Source: JBNRMR01 sp050942895 (GTDB lineage: Bacteria; Bacillota; Clostridia; Christensenellales; UBA1750). From it: a stretch of 64,000 nucleotides of DNA. Shown here in pieces: positions 26,118 through 34,670 of the stretch; the stretch's first letter is position 1, and the number at the start of each line of letters is the position of its first letter. The position numbers were made by a program, and so were the translations under genes. The stretch is taken from contig JBMNOE010000002.1 in assembly GCA_050942895.1 (NCBI GenBank), forward strand, positions 62,001 through 126,000, written 5' to 3'. The notes beneath the pieces were generated by a model. It saw nothing but the letters and a program-made list of their open reading frames with translations. It was not told the origin of the DNA and ran no database searches.

Positions 26118-26312
26118 TTTCGCTTTGCCTTGCCGCCGGGACGTGAGTTTTTACGCAGGATGCCGCCATGCGCCCGCAAGGGGATTTTATATCCCGCTCC
26201 CTTTAACCTCTTACCATTTTTATTCGCTCTATAAAAGTTTTGATCAGCCTTTTTAAAAAGCTGCGTAGCCTGGGGCAGAGCTCAAGCACGCTTCTCCTAT
26301 ACAAACTATACA

Positions 26313-26340
26313 CAAAAAGCCGGCTTTCGCCGGCTTTTTG
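26313..26340 (-). terminator. Terminator of rhaA
   Basis: The symmetric hairpin CAAAAAGCCGG / CCGGCTTTTTG lies 16 bp downstream of the rhaA stop and may also stop transcripts coming from the DUF4364 side. Confidence 0.85.
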
Positions 26341-26356
26341 TCTGTTGTTGAAAATA

Positions 26357-27607
26357 TTATCTCTTGCTGAGGACTTCCTTTTCATAGCGCTTTGCCTCGG
26401 GCAGCCACTCTCCGCGCACGGGCACGCCGCTGAGCTCGCAGTAGTAATCCCACACCGCGCCGAAGGGGAAGCTTTTGAGCTCCTCGCTCATGGCCAGGCG
26501 GGAGGTGAAATCACCGGTGTTTTCATATTCTTTAAGGACTGTAACGGGATCCAGCAGGGCATGCATCAAGGCGCGCAGTGAAGCCCTCATGCCCACCACC
26601 CAAGCAGCGACGCGGTTTATGGTGGCGTCAAAGTAGTCAAGGGCTATATTGGTGCGCCCGACCAGGTCTGCTCGGACGATGCACTTCATGACGGCGCTTA
26701 CTTCGTCGTTAAAGTTGGTCACATGGTCGCTGTCCCAGCGGACGGGGCGGCTTAAGTGCAGCAGAACCTCGTCCATGAAGCAAAGGGCCGAGGGCAGCTT
26801 GTCGGCGACCATCTCTGTGGGATGGAAATGGCCCATGTCAAAGCAGACCATCTTATTGTTCTTAGTGGCATAGGAAACATAGAACTCGTTGTTTCCAACG
26901 GTGTAGCTTTCAGCGCCAATTCCGAAAAGCTTGCTTTCGATGGCGTCCTTGACGTATTTCTTGGAAATATCCTCGGCGTATATCTCGTCAAGAGACTTTT
27001 TAAGGCGCAGCCTTGGGCCGAACATATCCACGGGAACTTCCTTGCTGCCGTCGGGAATCCAGATGTTCATGACGGAGGCTTCGCCCAGCTCTTTTCCAAA
27101 ATACTCGCTTATCTTTCGGCTGGCGATGCCATGATCCACCCAATATTTCCTGATGCCCTCATCCGCGCTTGAAAGGGTGGCCACGTCGCTCAAAGGATGG
27201 GAGAAATAGGTGGGGTTAAAGTCCAGCGCGACGCCGTTTTTCTTGGCGAAATCAACCCATGCGGCGAAATGCTGAGGGAGGATTGCGTCACGCTCCACCT
27301 TTTTACCGCCAAAATCCCCGTATATTGCGTGGAGATTGATCCTGTGCTTTCCGGGAATCAGCGACAGAGACTTTTCGATATCAGCCATCAGCTCGTCGAT
27401 ATTGCGAGCTTTGCCGGGGTAATTTCCGGTTACCTGTATGCCGCCGGTCAAAGGGCCTGCGCTTTCAAAGCCCTGGACATCGTCCCCCTGCCAGCAGTGC
27501 ATGGAGATGGGGATCTGCTTTATAGTTTCTATGGCTTTGTCCGTGTCAACGCCGATGGACGCGTAAAGCTCCTTTGCCGCCAAATAATTTTGATGAACCT
27601 TGCTCAT
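26357..27607 (-). CDS. rhaA: L-rhamnose isomerase
   Basis: Converts L-rhamnose to L-rhamnulose, the first step of rhamnose catabolism, as a Mn2+-dependent TIM barrel. The 416-aa product matches the usual length (about 420). Family features seen: PISMHCWQGDDVQGFE near the N-terminus, TGNYPGKAR, LHAIYGDF, ALDFNPTYFSHP, WIPDGSKEVPVDMFGPR, CFDMGHFHPTE and RWDSDHVTNFNDEV. These contain the metal-binding Glu/Asp/His residues. ATG 27607 is chosen for the AGAAGGAG site 8 bp upstream. It is monocistronic: no kinase, aldolase or transporter adjoins it, unlike classical rha operons. Confidence 0.96.
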   Translation of the reverse strand: MSKVHQNYLAAKELYASIGVDTDKAIETIKQIPISMHCWQGDDVQGFESAGPLTGGIQVTGNYPGKARNIDELMADIEKSLSLIPGKHRINLHAIYGDFGGKKVERDAILPQHFAAWVDFAKKNGVALDFNPTYFSHPLSDVATLSSADEGIRKYWVDHGIASRKISEYFGKELGEASVMNIWIPDGSKEVPVDMFGPRLRLKKSLDEIYAEDISKKYVKDAIESKLFGIGAESYTVGNNEFYVSYATKNNKMVCFDMGHFHPTEMVADKLPSALCFMDEVLLHLSRPVRWDSDHVTNFNDEVSAVMKCIVRADLVGRTNIALDYFDATINRVAAWVVGMRASLRALMHALLDPVTVLKEYENTGDFTSRLAMSEELKSFPFGAVWDYYCELSGVPVRGEWLPEAKRYEKEVLSKR

Positions 27608-27746
27608 GTTTTTTCTCCTTCTTCTTGTTTGTTTTTCCAACACTCTAAACTAATTATAATCATTTTATTACATTGATTGTGAAAACACAAGCCTTTTTTG
27701 GAGTTGCACGCGGGAATAGCAAAACCTTTGGCAACGCCTGTTTCGG

Positions 27747-27775
27747 TTGACATACTTGCTTTAATTCATTATAAT
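27747..27775 (+). promoter_or_regulatory. Consensus promoter of alaS
   Basis: TTGACA (27747-27752), 17-bp spacer, TATAAT (27770-27775). The leader is only about 35 nt, too short for the T-box element that controls many Firmicutes alaS genes. Confidence 0.9.
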
Positions 27776-27815
27776 TGGGCTAATATTTTCATATTTTCGC
27801 CAAGGAGATTTTTCG

Positions 27816-29618
27816 ATGAATATAACTGCAAATGAACTTAAAGGCATATTTTTAAAATTCTTTGAAGCAAAGGGCCACGCCGTGATTCCGTCGGCGTCGC
27901 TGATCCCCGAAAACGACCCCACGGTTTTGTTCACAACTGCGGGTATGCACCCGCTTGTTCCCTATCTTTTGGGAGAAAAGCACCCGATGGGAACGCGGCT
28001 GGCTAACGTGCAAAAGTGCATTCGCACAAACGATATCGACGCCGTGGGCGACGCCTCCCACCTGACCTTCTTCGAGATGATGGGCAACTGGTCCCTGGGC
28101 GATTATTTCAAAAAAGAGATGATCCCCTGGAGCTGGGAGCTTTTGACCTCTAAAGACTGGCTTGGCCTTGACCCTAAGCGCCTTGCCTTCACGGTTTTTG
28201 CAGGCGATGAAAATGCCCCCCGCGACATGGAGAGCTTTGAGCTTTGGAGAAGCTGTGGAGTGCCGGAAGAAAGGATTTTCTTCTGCGAAGCCGAGCACAA
28301 CTGGTGGGGCCCGGCAGGCACCACCGGCCCCTGCGGCCCGGACACTGAAATGTTCGTCATCACCGACAAGGAGCCTTGCAGCCCGCAGTGCAGCCCCGCC
28401 TGCTCCTGCGGACGGTATCTTGAAATATGGAACGACGTTTTCATGCAGTACAACCTGCGCGCCGACGGAAAGCTGGAGCCGTTGGCCAAGCAAAACGTTG
28501 ACACGGGCATGGGTCTTGAGCGCATAATATGCGTTCTTCAGGGCAAGTCATCGGTTTATGAAACTGAGCTTTTCAGCAATATTCTGGGCAAGATCGAGGA
28601 GCTTTCCGGCAAGAAGTATGCAAATGCTCAGGGTGATGACATCAAGGCTTTCAGGGTTATCGCAGACCACATAAGAACCGCTACATTTATAATGGGAGAC
28701 ACGAAGGGCGTTTCCCCCTCCAACACGGATCAGGGCTATGTCCTGCGCCGTTTGCTGCGGCGGGCCATCCGTTTTGGCAACCAGCTTGAAATGCCTGAAA
28801 ACAGGCTGACGGACATCGCCCGGGTGGTGGTGGAGCAATACTCCAAAGCTTATCCGGAGCTTAAGGCAAACGAAAGCTTCATAATGGAGCAGCTCACACT
28901 TGAGGAAGTGAAGTTCCAAAAGACCATCCGCCTGGGCATCCGCGAATTCAGCAAGATTTTGAGCAGGCTAAACGGCAAGACCCTTATCGACGGCCCCACC
29001 GCCTTCAGGCTCTATGATACCTTCGGCTTCCCAATCGAGATGACGGTGGAGCTGGCTGCGGAGAATGGGCTGGCGGTTGACATCGACGGCGAGGACGGCT
29101 TCAGCGCCCGTTTCAAGCGCCATCAGGAGGTTTCAGGTGCCGGCGCAGAGCAACGGTTCAAGGGTGGCCTGGCCGACACCAGCGATGAAACAACAAAGCT
29201 GCACAGCGCTACTCACCTCCTTTTGGCGGCTCTTCAGGCGAATCTGAACGAGGATATCCAGCAGCGGGGCTCCAATATCACCGCCGACAGGCTGCGCTTT
29301 GACTTTAACTTCCCCCGCAAAGTTACCCGCGAGGAGCTGGATGTTTTGGAGGCCTGGGTGAACGATGCCATAAACGCGGCGGCGCCTGTAACCGTGGAGG
29401 AGATGACCCTGGACGAGGCCCGCGCAGCCGGCGCAACGGGGGTTTTCGAGGCCCGCTACGGCGAAAAGGTGAAGGTCTACAGCATGGGGGGCTTTTCAAA
29501 GGAGATATGCGGAGGGCCTCACGTGGCCAACACCGGCGACATCAAATCATTCAAGATACAAAAAGAGGAAAGCTCGTCCTCAGGCGTGCGCAGGATAAGG
29601 GCCGTTGTGGGCAAGTAA
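27816..29618 (+). CDS. alaS: Alanine--tRNA ligase, short form lacking the C-Ala domain
   Basis: Charges tRNA-Ala with alanine. The 600-aa product contains the class II catalytic core (motif 2 region FFEMMGNWSLGDYFKKE near residue 88; motif 3 VDTGMGLER at 228-236), the tRNA-recognition helices, and the editing domain with HSATHLLLAAL (from 463) and CGGPHV (from 565). It ends right after the editing domain (IRAVVGK), whereas typical bacterial AlaRS continues for another 250-270 residues with a coiled coil and C-Ala domain. An insert CSPQCSPACSCG (about 190-201) looks like an extra zinc knuckle. No frameshift is evident: the stop is followed by non-coding sequence. It may be the only AlaRS or a second copy. 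Confidence 0.92.
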   Translation: MNITANELKGIFLKFFEAKGHAVIPSASLIPENDPTVLFTTAGMHPLVPYLLGEKHPMGTRLANVQKCIRTNDIDAVGDASHLTFFEMMGNWSLGDYFKKEMIPWSWELLTSKDWLGLDPKRLAFTVFAGDENAPRDMESFELWRSCGVPEERIFFCEAEHNWWGPAGTTGPCGPDTEMFVITDKEPCSPQCSPACSCGRYLEIWNDVFMQYNLRADGKLEPLAKQNVDTGMGLERIICVLQGKSSVYETELFSNILGKIEELSGKKYANAQGDDIKAFRVIADHIRTATFIMGDTKGVSPSNTDQGYVLRRLLRRAIRFGNQLEMPENRLTDIARVVVEQYSKAYPELKANESFIMEQLTLEEVKFQKTIRLGIREFSKILSRLNGKTLIDGPTAFRLYDTFGFPIEMTVELAAENGLAVDIDGEDGFSARFKRHQEVSGAGAEQRFKGGLADTSDETTKLHSATHLLLAALQANLNEDIQQRGSNITADRLRFDFNFPRKVTREELDVLEAWVNDAINAAAPVTVEEMTLDEARAAGATGVFEARYGEKVKVYSMGGFSKEICGGPHVANTGDIKSFKIQKEESSSSGVRRIRAVVGK

Positions 29619-29743
29619 GCTTTGCGGTGTGGAAGCAGGGCTTCCGGAAATGCAGCGTGATCTTTTAGGATTTTTTTATGGAGGGATTGCTGTGAAAGCG
29701 GCGTCCCGGCGGGGATTTTTGCAAGGCATGCCCAAAGGCAAGA

Positions 29744-30427
29744 TCAGAGCAGAAAGCCCGTTTGCCAGACTATCAGCAGAGTGCCGTCCTTAACCTGGAC
29801 GGCGCTTTTTTGCCCTGCAAACTCGTTGCTGACGCCAATTGGCATTGAGTTTTGAAGGGAGTAGTCCCGAAGGGGGTATTTAAGGCCCACGATGTTCACT
29901 CCCCTTGCCGTTTCATGGCCGCTGAAAACGGAGATGTAGCCGACGGCACTTTCAGCAAAGCGGATTTCACCATTCGTGATGGCCGCAACTGCATAGCCTT
30001 CGCCGATCAAATAGCCCCTGCCGCCCTTTTGGCTGATGTGAATCAGCCCTTGCAGGTTGGCGAGGCTGTGATCAAAGCGCCCGCCCAAGCAGCCGTGGAG
30101 GATGAAGTATCTAAAGCCTTTTTCCATGGCCAGCTTTATCGCATACATGGTGTCGGTGTCATCTTTTTCTTTGGGCAAAAGGATGGCGCCCTCAGGCACA
30201 AAACCCAGGGAGTCAAAATCGCCCAGGATTATGTCCGCCTTAGCGTCGATCTTTCGCAGATTATTCAGGCCTGCGTCCGCAGCGATGACGAGATCGCCCC
30301 TTTTCGCCAAGAAGGCCTCGGCTGTAAAGACTGATGCGCCGACGATATGACAGAAACGAGTTTTTTCTTCACTTTCGCTTTCTATATGCAGCTTATTAAC
30401 AAGCGATAAGGGAATATTTTGTGCCAA
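29744..30427 (-). CDS. thiN: Thiamine pyrophosphokinase
   Basis: Transfers pyrophosphate from ATP to thiamine, making thiamine diphosphate. The 227-aa protein has the family motifs VIAADAGLNNL, ILGDFDSLG (about 70-78), KEKDDTDTMYAIKLA (about 89-103) and HGCLGGRFDHSLANL, then the C-terminal thiamine-binding beta domain (DYSLQNSMPIGVSNEF). TTG 30427 is chosen because GGAGGTG lies 5 bp upstream; the longer frame reads through the RBS. The N-terminal 20 residues before RFCHIVGA are extra compared with most homologues. It converges on alaS with a 125-bp gap. Confidence 0.92.
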   Translation of the reverse strand: MAQNIPLSLVNKLHIESESEEKTRFCHIVGASVFTAEAFLAKRGDLVIAADAGLNNLRKIDAKADIILGDFDSLGFVPEGAILLPKEKDDTDTMYAIKLAMEKGFRYFILHGCLGGRFDHSLANLQGLIHISQKGGRGYLIGEGYAVAAITNGEIRFAESAVGYISVFSGHETARGVNIVGLKYPLRDYSLQNSMPIGVSNEFAGQKSAVQVKDGTLLIVWQTGFLL

Positions 30428-30473
30428 GCTAACACCTCCCTGGCGTATTATACCGTGTTTGTCGGCGGCCTTT

Positions 30474-30513
30474 CCTACGGGCCCGCCCACCCGCGATTTC
30501 CCTCGGAAATTGC
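30474..30513 (-). repeat. Intergenic stem-loop + G-tract element, copy C
   Basis: On the minus strand a 9-bp stem (GCAATTTCC / GGAAATCGC, one wobble) with loop GAG directly abuts GGGTGGGCGGGCCC. It lies in the thiN leader, downstream of the thiN -10 box. Same layout as copies A and B. Confidence 0.6.
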
Positions 30514-30520
30514 TAAACTT

Positions 30521-30529
30521 ATTATACCA
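30521..30529 (-). promoter_or_regulatory. Extended -10 promoter of thiN
   Basis: Minus strand TGGTATAAT, a TGn extended -10 with no good -35. Transcripts would include the G-tract repeat in a leader of about 85 nt. A second TATAAT lies at 30447-30452, closer to the gene but without a -35. No TPP riboswitch motif was seen. Confidence 0.5.
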
Positions 30530-30592
30530 TGTTAAAAATTAAACTAAAGCAAAAAACCAACGAAGGTTTTTAGGAATTTAATCTGAAACACT

Positions 30593-30628
30593 AAAAGGGC
30601 GGAAAGCATGACGCTTTTCCGCTCTTTT
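30593..30628 (-). terminator. Terminator after the SASP genes
   Basis: AAGAGCGGAAAAGC pairs with GCTTTCCGCCCTT (wobbles), followed by a T run on the minus strand. Confidence 0.7.
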
Positions 30629-30686
30629 ATTTATGGTCTTTTAAGACCCCTTTAAGTGTTAACAGTTAGATTTTATTGTACTTAGA

Positions 30687-30908
30687 TTACTGACCGCTCA
30701 TCTTGCGCTGCTGGTCCTGAATCATCTTCTTGACCATGTTGCCGCCGATATAGCCGGCATCCTTGCTCTTTATGTCGCCGTTATAGCCCTGCTTCAGGTT
30801 TACACCGACTTCATTGGCCACCTCAAACTTAAGATTGTTGAGATGCTGCTTGGCTGCAGCCTTAGCCTGGCTGTTGCTGCTGGAAGAGTTGTTCTGCATT
30901 CTGTTCAC
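30687..30908 (-). CDS. Alpha/beta-type small acid-soluble spore protein
   Basis: DNA-coating protein of dormant spores that gives UV and heat resistance and is degraded by the GPR protease at germination. The 73-aa sequence contains both family signatures: the GPR-site region KFEVANEVGVNL (about 27-38) and GYIGGNMVKKMI near the C-terminus. A Ser/Asn/Gln-rich N-terminus is longer than usual. The RBS is GCAGGTG. It lies 51 bp after a paralogue on the same strand, and a terminator follows. Expression in the forespore (sigma G) is expected from the family, but no convincing sigma-G promoter was identified. Confidence 0.95.
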   Translation of the reverse strand: MNRMQNNSSSSNSQAKAAAKQHLNNLKFEVANEVGVNLKQGYNGDIKSKDAGYIGGNMVKKMIQDQQRKMSGQ

Positions 30909-30959
30909 CTGCTTTCAATTGGTTTGAAATGTTAGTGTTTTGTTGGCAATCAGCCTGGA

Positions 30960-31169
30960 TTACTGCTGGTTAGCATGTTCCTTCTCATACTGTTCGACCA
31001 TCTTCTTAACCATGTATCCGCCGACATAGCCGTTCTCACGGGCGGTGAGATCGCCATTATAGCCCTGCTTGAGGTTGACGCCCAGTTCTCTTGCCACTTC
31101 ATACTTCATGTTGTCCATGGCGGCTTTGGCTTCGGGTATGCTGGTTTTCTTGCTGTTGTTTGTTGCCAT
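30960..31169 (-). CDS. Alpha/beta-type small acid-soluble spore protein
   Basis: Paralogue of the neighbouring spore protein, 69 aa, with KYEVARELGVNLKQGYNGDL (about 27-46, containing the GPR cleavage site) and GYVGGYMVKKMVEQYE. AGGAGGTG precedes the ATG at 4-5 bp. As first gene of the pair it is probably transcribed from the AT-rich region upstream (31200-31290), where CATAATG is a possible -10 of a forespore promoter but its -35 spacing is off. Together the two genes are the clearest sign that the host makes endospores. Confidence 0.95.
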   Translation of the reverse strand: MATNNSKKTSIPEAKAAMDNMKYEVARELGVNLKQGYNGDLTARENGYVGGYMVKKMVEQYEKEHANQQ

Positions 31170-31499
31170 TCATTTCACCTCCTGTTTGTTGTTCACTGGT
31201 ATCATGTCCTTTTCAAAGATATTTTAAAGCTGTCAATGTGCGGACATTATGAAAAAAAAAGGAAACGATACTTAGCTTTAGCCTTCCTTTGATAAATTAA
31301 GAAAGCGCATTTATTATCTGCGCCCGCATCGATTTTATTTGTAGAAAAAAATTCAATTTGATTTTCAATGGAATTTTTGTATATATTAGCTGGCGACTTT
31401 TTGTAAAACAAGCAGGAAATTTGTGCGCTTTACATCTGCAGATTGCTGTAGTAAACTTAAATATGATATTAAAAAAGCTACGAAAGGCAACTGAATGAT

Positions 31500-33857
31500 A
31501 TGAAGGATTGTCTTATGATGAGAACTCCCGCCGCCTGGAGCCGCGAGATGTGGCGCGAAGCAACCCCCATTGGAAGCGGGCTGCTGGGCGGGCTTGTTTA
31601 TGGCGCGACGGCTCTGGAGACCATCGCTATAAACCATGCCAAGCTTTGGCACAGAGGAAAAACCATGGCGGTGCCGGATGTAAGCGGCAGTCTTCGGCGC
31701 ACGCGAGAGGTTATCGATCAGGGCGATTACAAAAAGGCCAACTGGATAATCACAGATGCGTTGAAAGAGGCCGGCTTTCAGGCAAAGCTGGGCATGCCCT
31801 GCCCTCTTTGCGATTTCATATTTGATCTGGGCGAGCGCGAGCCCTTCAGCCATTATCGCAGATATCTGCACATGGACAAGGCGGAGTCATTGGTCACATG
31901 GAACGAAAAGAAATCAAGCTTTACCCGTAGGGCATTTCTATCCAGGAAGCGGGATATTCTGGCGGTGCATATGGCCGGAAAAAATTCATTCTTGGACATG
32001 GAAGTTCAAGTCAGGCATCATGACAGCGGCGATAACGACACCACCTCAATGCTTGAAAAAATGCAGCAAAGTTTCACCTTTGAAACCGACGGCGAGTTCA
32101 TAAGCTTCTGCGCAGTAAGCGAGGACGGCGTTCCATTCGGCGCAGTGGGGCGCATAATCACCGATGGCAAAATTACAAAGCTTGTTGAAGGCGCGCTTGA
32201 GATCGAGGGCGCAAGGGAAGCGACTCTTTTTGCGGGCTTTTTTGTGGGCGGCGATGTCGCGAGTGAAAAAACGGCCCTTAAGAATATGCTCTCCGGACTT
32301 GACAAGAGCTATGAATATTATCTGGACGAAAGCGCGGCGCTGCACGAGCCCCTATACAAGGGTGCGGATATCTCGCTGTGCGATGAATATAAGCATTCCA
32401 ATGAGGAGCTGCTGCTGGACGCATATGAAGAAAGCGCCTCGACAGAGCTTCTGGATAAGTTGTGGCACTTTGGCCGATATTTGGCGATATGCGCCACCAG
32501 AGAGGATTCAAATCCCTTTCCGCTCTACGGCCTGTGGCATGGAAGATATTCGATGGCATGGCCCCACAACATGGCCAATGAAAACACCCAGATGATATAC
32601 TGGCATGCATTAAGCGGCGGGCTGGAATATTCGATCAAGCCGTTGCTGGACTATTATCTGGGAATGATGGATCAGTTCCGCAGCAATGCGAAGAATATAT
32701 TCGGGTTGCCGGGGATATATATGCCGGCGGGAACGACGCCGGGAAACGGCGTGCCCAACCAGATAGTGCCGGTTATCAATAACTGGATTGGAGCGGCGGG
32801 CTGGCTTTCGCAGCATTTTTACGATTACTACAAGTTTACCGGCGACGAAGCAGAGCTGAAAGAGCGCATTTTGCCCTTCATGTATGAGGCGGCGCTGTTT
32901 TACGAAGCATACCTTGTGATGGGCGACGACGGCTTTTACAAGATATATCCCTCCGTCTCACCGGAAAACACTCCCGGCAATCTGATGCCGCCCAAGGGCT
33001 CGGAGCCTCTGAGCCATCCTTGTCCATCCGCTGTGAACGCAACTATGGACGTGGCGATAATAAAGGAGTTTTTCACCAACATGGTGGAAGCCTGTGAGAT
33101 TTTGGGCGAACATTATGAGAAGCTGGATGGCTGGCGGGATATCATCGAAAAACTGCCGCCATATCAGAAAACTGAGGATGGCGATATCCGCGAATGGATC
33201 TATCCCGGACTTGATCAGCGCTATGATCACAGGCATGTTTCCCATATATACCCGGTGTTTCCCGGAAGGGAACTGGTGAAGGGCCGCGACAGCGACGACT
33301 GGCTGGACGCCTTTGAACTGGCGGTGGACAAGCGCAGGCTGGGGGCTTTATCTGGCTGGGCGCTGGCACATATGGCTTGCATATACGCCCGCTTTGAGCG
33401 ACCGGAGAAGGCCGTTGAGCGCCTGGATATTCTCAGCCGTTCCTGCCTGACAAACAACCTTTTCACGCTGCATAACGACTGGAGGAGCATGGGGATGACC
33501 TTGGGCAAAGACCCCTTCGCGCCCGTTCAGTTGGATGCGAGCCTTGGCGCTGTGAATGCGCTGCAGGAGATGCTTCTTTTTGCCTCGGACGATATAATCA
33601 AAATATTGCCGGCGCTTCCCGAAAGGTTTAATAAGGGCGAGGCGAAAAACCTGCGCTTTATGACGGGTAGCATTTCGCTTAAATGGAACAGGGCAGGGGG
33701 AGCTCTGCAGGGCGATATCCACGCCGCCAGGGACACAAAAGTGATTTTGAGGCTGCCGGGATTTGTCCGCGCCATAAGCCTTGGCGGCAAGGAATACCGG
33801 GATGGCGACATCCTTTCCCTTGCGGCAGGGCAAAGGGCAAGCTTTAGCGCTTCCTGA
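31500..33857 (+). CDS. GH95-type glycoside hydrolase (alpha-L-fucosidase/galactosidase-like)
   Basis: A 785-aa protein with the GH95 plan: N-terminal beta-sandwich (WREATPIGSGLLGGLVYGAT ... INHAKLWHRG, about 15-55), an (alpha/alpha)6 catalytic barrel from about residue 315, and a C-terminal beta domain (RDTKVILRLPGF). Barrel signatures include the Asn-rich NMANENTQMIYW (about 359-370; GH95 uses two Asn to activate water) and DQRYDHRHVSHIYPVFPG (about 573-590). There is no signal peptide, so it likely acts on imported oligosaccharides. The first ATG follows GAAAGG at 12 bp; Met6 or Met7 are possible starts. Fucose versus galactose specificity cannot be told from sequence alone. Confidence 0.85.
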   Translation: MKDCLMMRTPAAWSREMWREATPIGSGLLGGLVYGATALETIAINHAKLWHRGKTMAVPDVSGSLRRTREVIDQGDYKKANWIITDALKEAGFQAKLGMPCPLCDFIFDLGEREPFSHYRRYLHMDKAESLVTWNEKKSSFTRRAFLSRKRDILAVHMAGKNSFLDMEVQVRHHDSGDNDTTSMLEKMQQSFTFETDGEFISFCAVSEDGVPFGAVGRIITDGKITKLVEGALEIEGAREATLFAGFFVGGDVASEKTALKNMLSGLDKSYEYYLDESAALHEPLYKGADISLCDEYKHSNEELLLDAYEESASTELLDKLWHFGRYLAICATREDSNPFPLYGLWHGRYSMAWPHNMANENTQMIYWHALSGGLEYSIKPLLDYYLGMMDQFRSNAKNIFGLPGIYMPAGTTPGNGVPNQIVPVINNWIGAAGWLSQHFYDYYKFTGDEAELKERILPFMYEAALFYEAYLVMGDDGFYKIYPSVSPENTPGNLMPPKGSEPLSHPCPSAVNATMDVAIIKEFFTNMVEACEILGEHYEKLDGWRDIIEKLPPYQKTEDGDIREWIYPGLDQRYDHRHVSHIYPVFPGRELVKGRDSDDWLDAFELAVDKRRLGALSGWALAHMACIYARFERPEKAVERLDILSRSCLTNNLFTLHNDWRSMGMTLGKDPFAPVQLDASLGAVNALQEMLLFASDDIIKILPALPERFNKGEAKNLRFMTGSISLKWNRAGGALQGDIHAARDTKVILRLPGFVRAISLGGKEYRDGDILSLAAGQRASFSAS

Positions 33858-33898
33858 TTTTTATTTTGCCCGATCGATCGCCCCGGGGCTTTATAGTG

Positions 33899-33945
33899 AA
33901 AAACTCTCTGCTGCGCTTTTAATGAAGGCAAAGCAGAGAGTTTTT
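33899..33945. terminator. Shared terminator between GH95 gene and pgsA
   Basis: A perfect 14-bp stem (AAAAACTCTCTGCT / AGCAGAGAGTTTTT) with a 19-nt loop between convergent genes; A and T runs on both sides suit bidirectional termination. Confidence 0.85.
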
Positions 33946-33982
33946 GCGTGGTCAATATTAATAAAATTTTTTGCCTAAAGCT

Positions 33983-34534
33983 TTAAGCGGTGATATCTTT
34001 CTTTTCCTCCTTGGGTTCCCCATTTTTCTTAAGCAGCGTGTTCACGCCGTACATGAACATGGAGAATATGGAAAGCACCAGCGCGGCATAGATGACATAG
34101 AGATTATAGGGCTCCAGAAACTGCCGGAAAAAGGTCATCACTATGCCAATGAATATGAGGGCCGTGGCAATCTTCCCGTAAATCTTTGAAAAAACAACGA
34201 TATCCCTTTTTTTATAAAGGAAGGCCCCGCCAATGACCATTATCGTTTCCTTTATGACGATGATGATCAGCACAAAAAACGGAAGGGCGCCGTCGATACA
34301 GAGGCAAAAGAGCACAGCTACCTGCATCAGCTTATCCGCAAGGGGGTCCATCACCTTGCCCCAGTCGGTTATGAGGTTCTTCTTTCTGGCGATATAACCG
34401 TCCAGCAAGTCGGTAAAGCCGGCGAGAATGAAAACGATCAGCGCCATCCATGGCTCGTATTTAAAGTAGACGAATATAAATACGGGCACAAGAAAAAATC
34501 TTATTGTTGTCAATATATTCGGAAGATTCTTCAT
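33983..34534 (-). CDS. pgsA: CDP-diacylglycerol--glycerol-3-phosphate 3-phosphatidyltransferase
   Basis: Membrane enzyme making phosphatidylglycerophosphate, the committed step to phosphatidylglycerol and cardiolipin. The 183-aa protein has about four to five membrane helices and the CDP-alcohol phosphotransferase signature DGYIARKKNLITDWGKVMDP (about 44-63: DG, AR, G, D, D). ATG 34534 is chosen because GCAGGAGG lies 6 bp upstream. It is downstream of lonC on the same strand (136-bp gap) and convergent with the GH95 gene. Confidence 0.94.
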   Translation of the reverse strand: MKNLPNILTTIRFFLVPVFIFVYFKYEPWMALIVFILAGFTDLLDGYIARKKNLITDWGKVMDPLADKLMQVAVLFCLCIDGALPFFVLIIIVIKETIMVIGGAFLYKKRDIVVFSKIYGKIATALIFIGIVMTFFRQFLEPYNLYVIYAALVLSIFSMFMYGVNTLLKKNGEPKEEKKDITA

Positions 34535-34670
34535 TGTACCTCCTGCGCTCATCGGTAACATGCTTTGTTATATAATACTACACGAATATTGCACAAATGT
34601 AAATTGAAAAACCAAAACCTTTTTATTTTCCTTTTCTATTTCTTGAAAAAAGTTGTTTTTAGCCCGTGTC

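Noticed and set aside
31200..31290. Sigma-G-type promoter (CATAATG -10) before the SASP pair
   Set aside because: The nearest -35-like element (GTATC) is only 15 bp away instead of 17-18, so it was not annotated.
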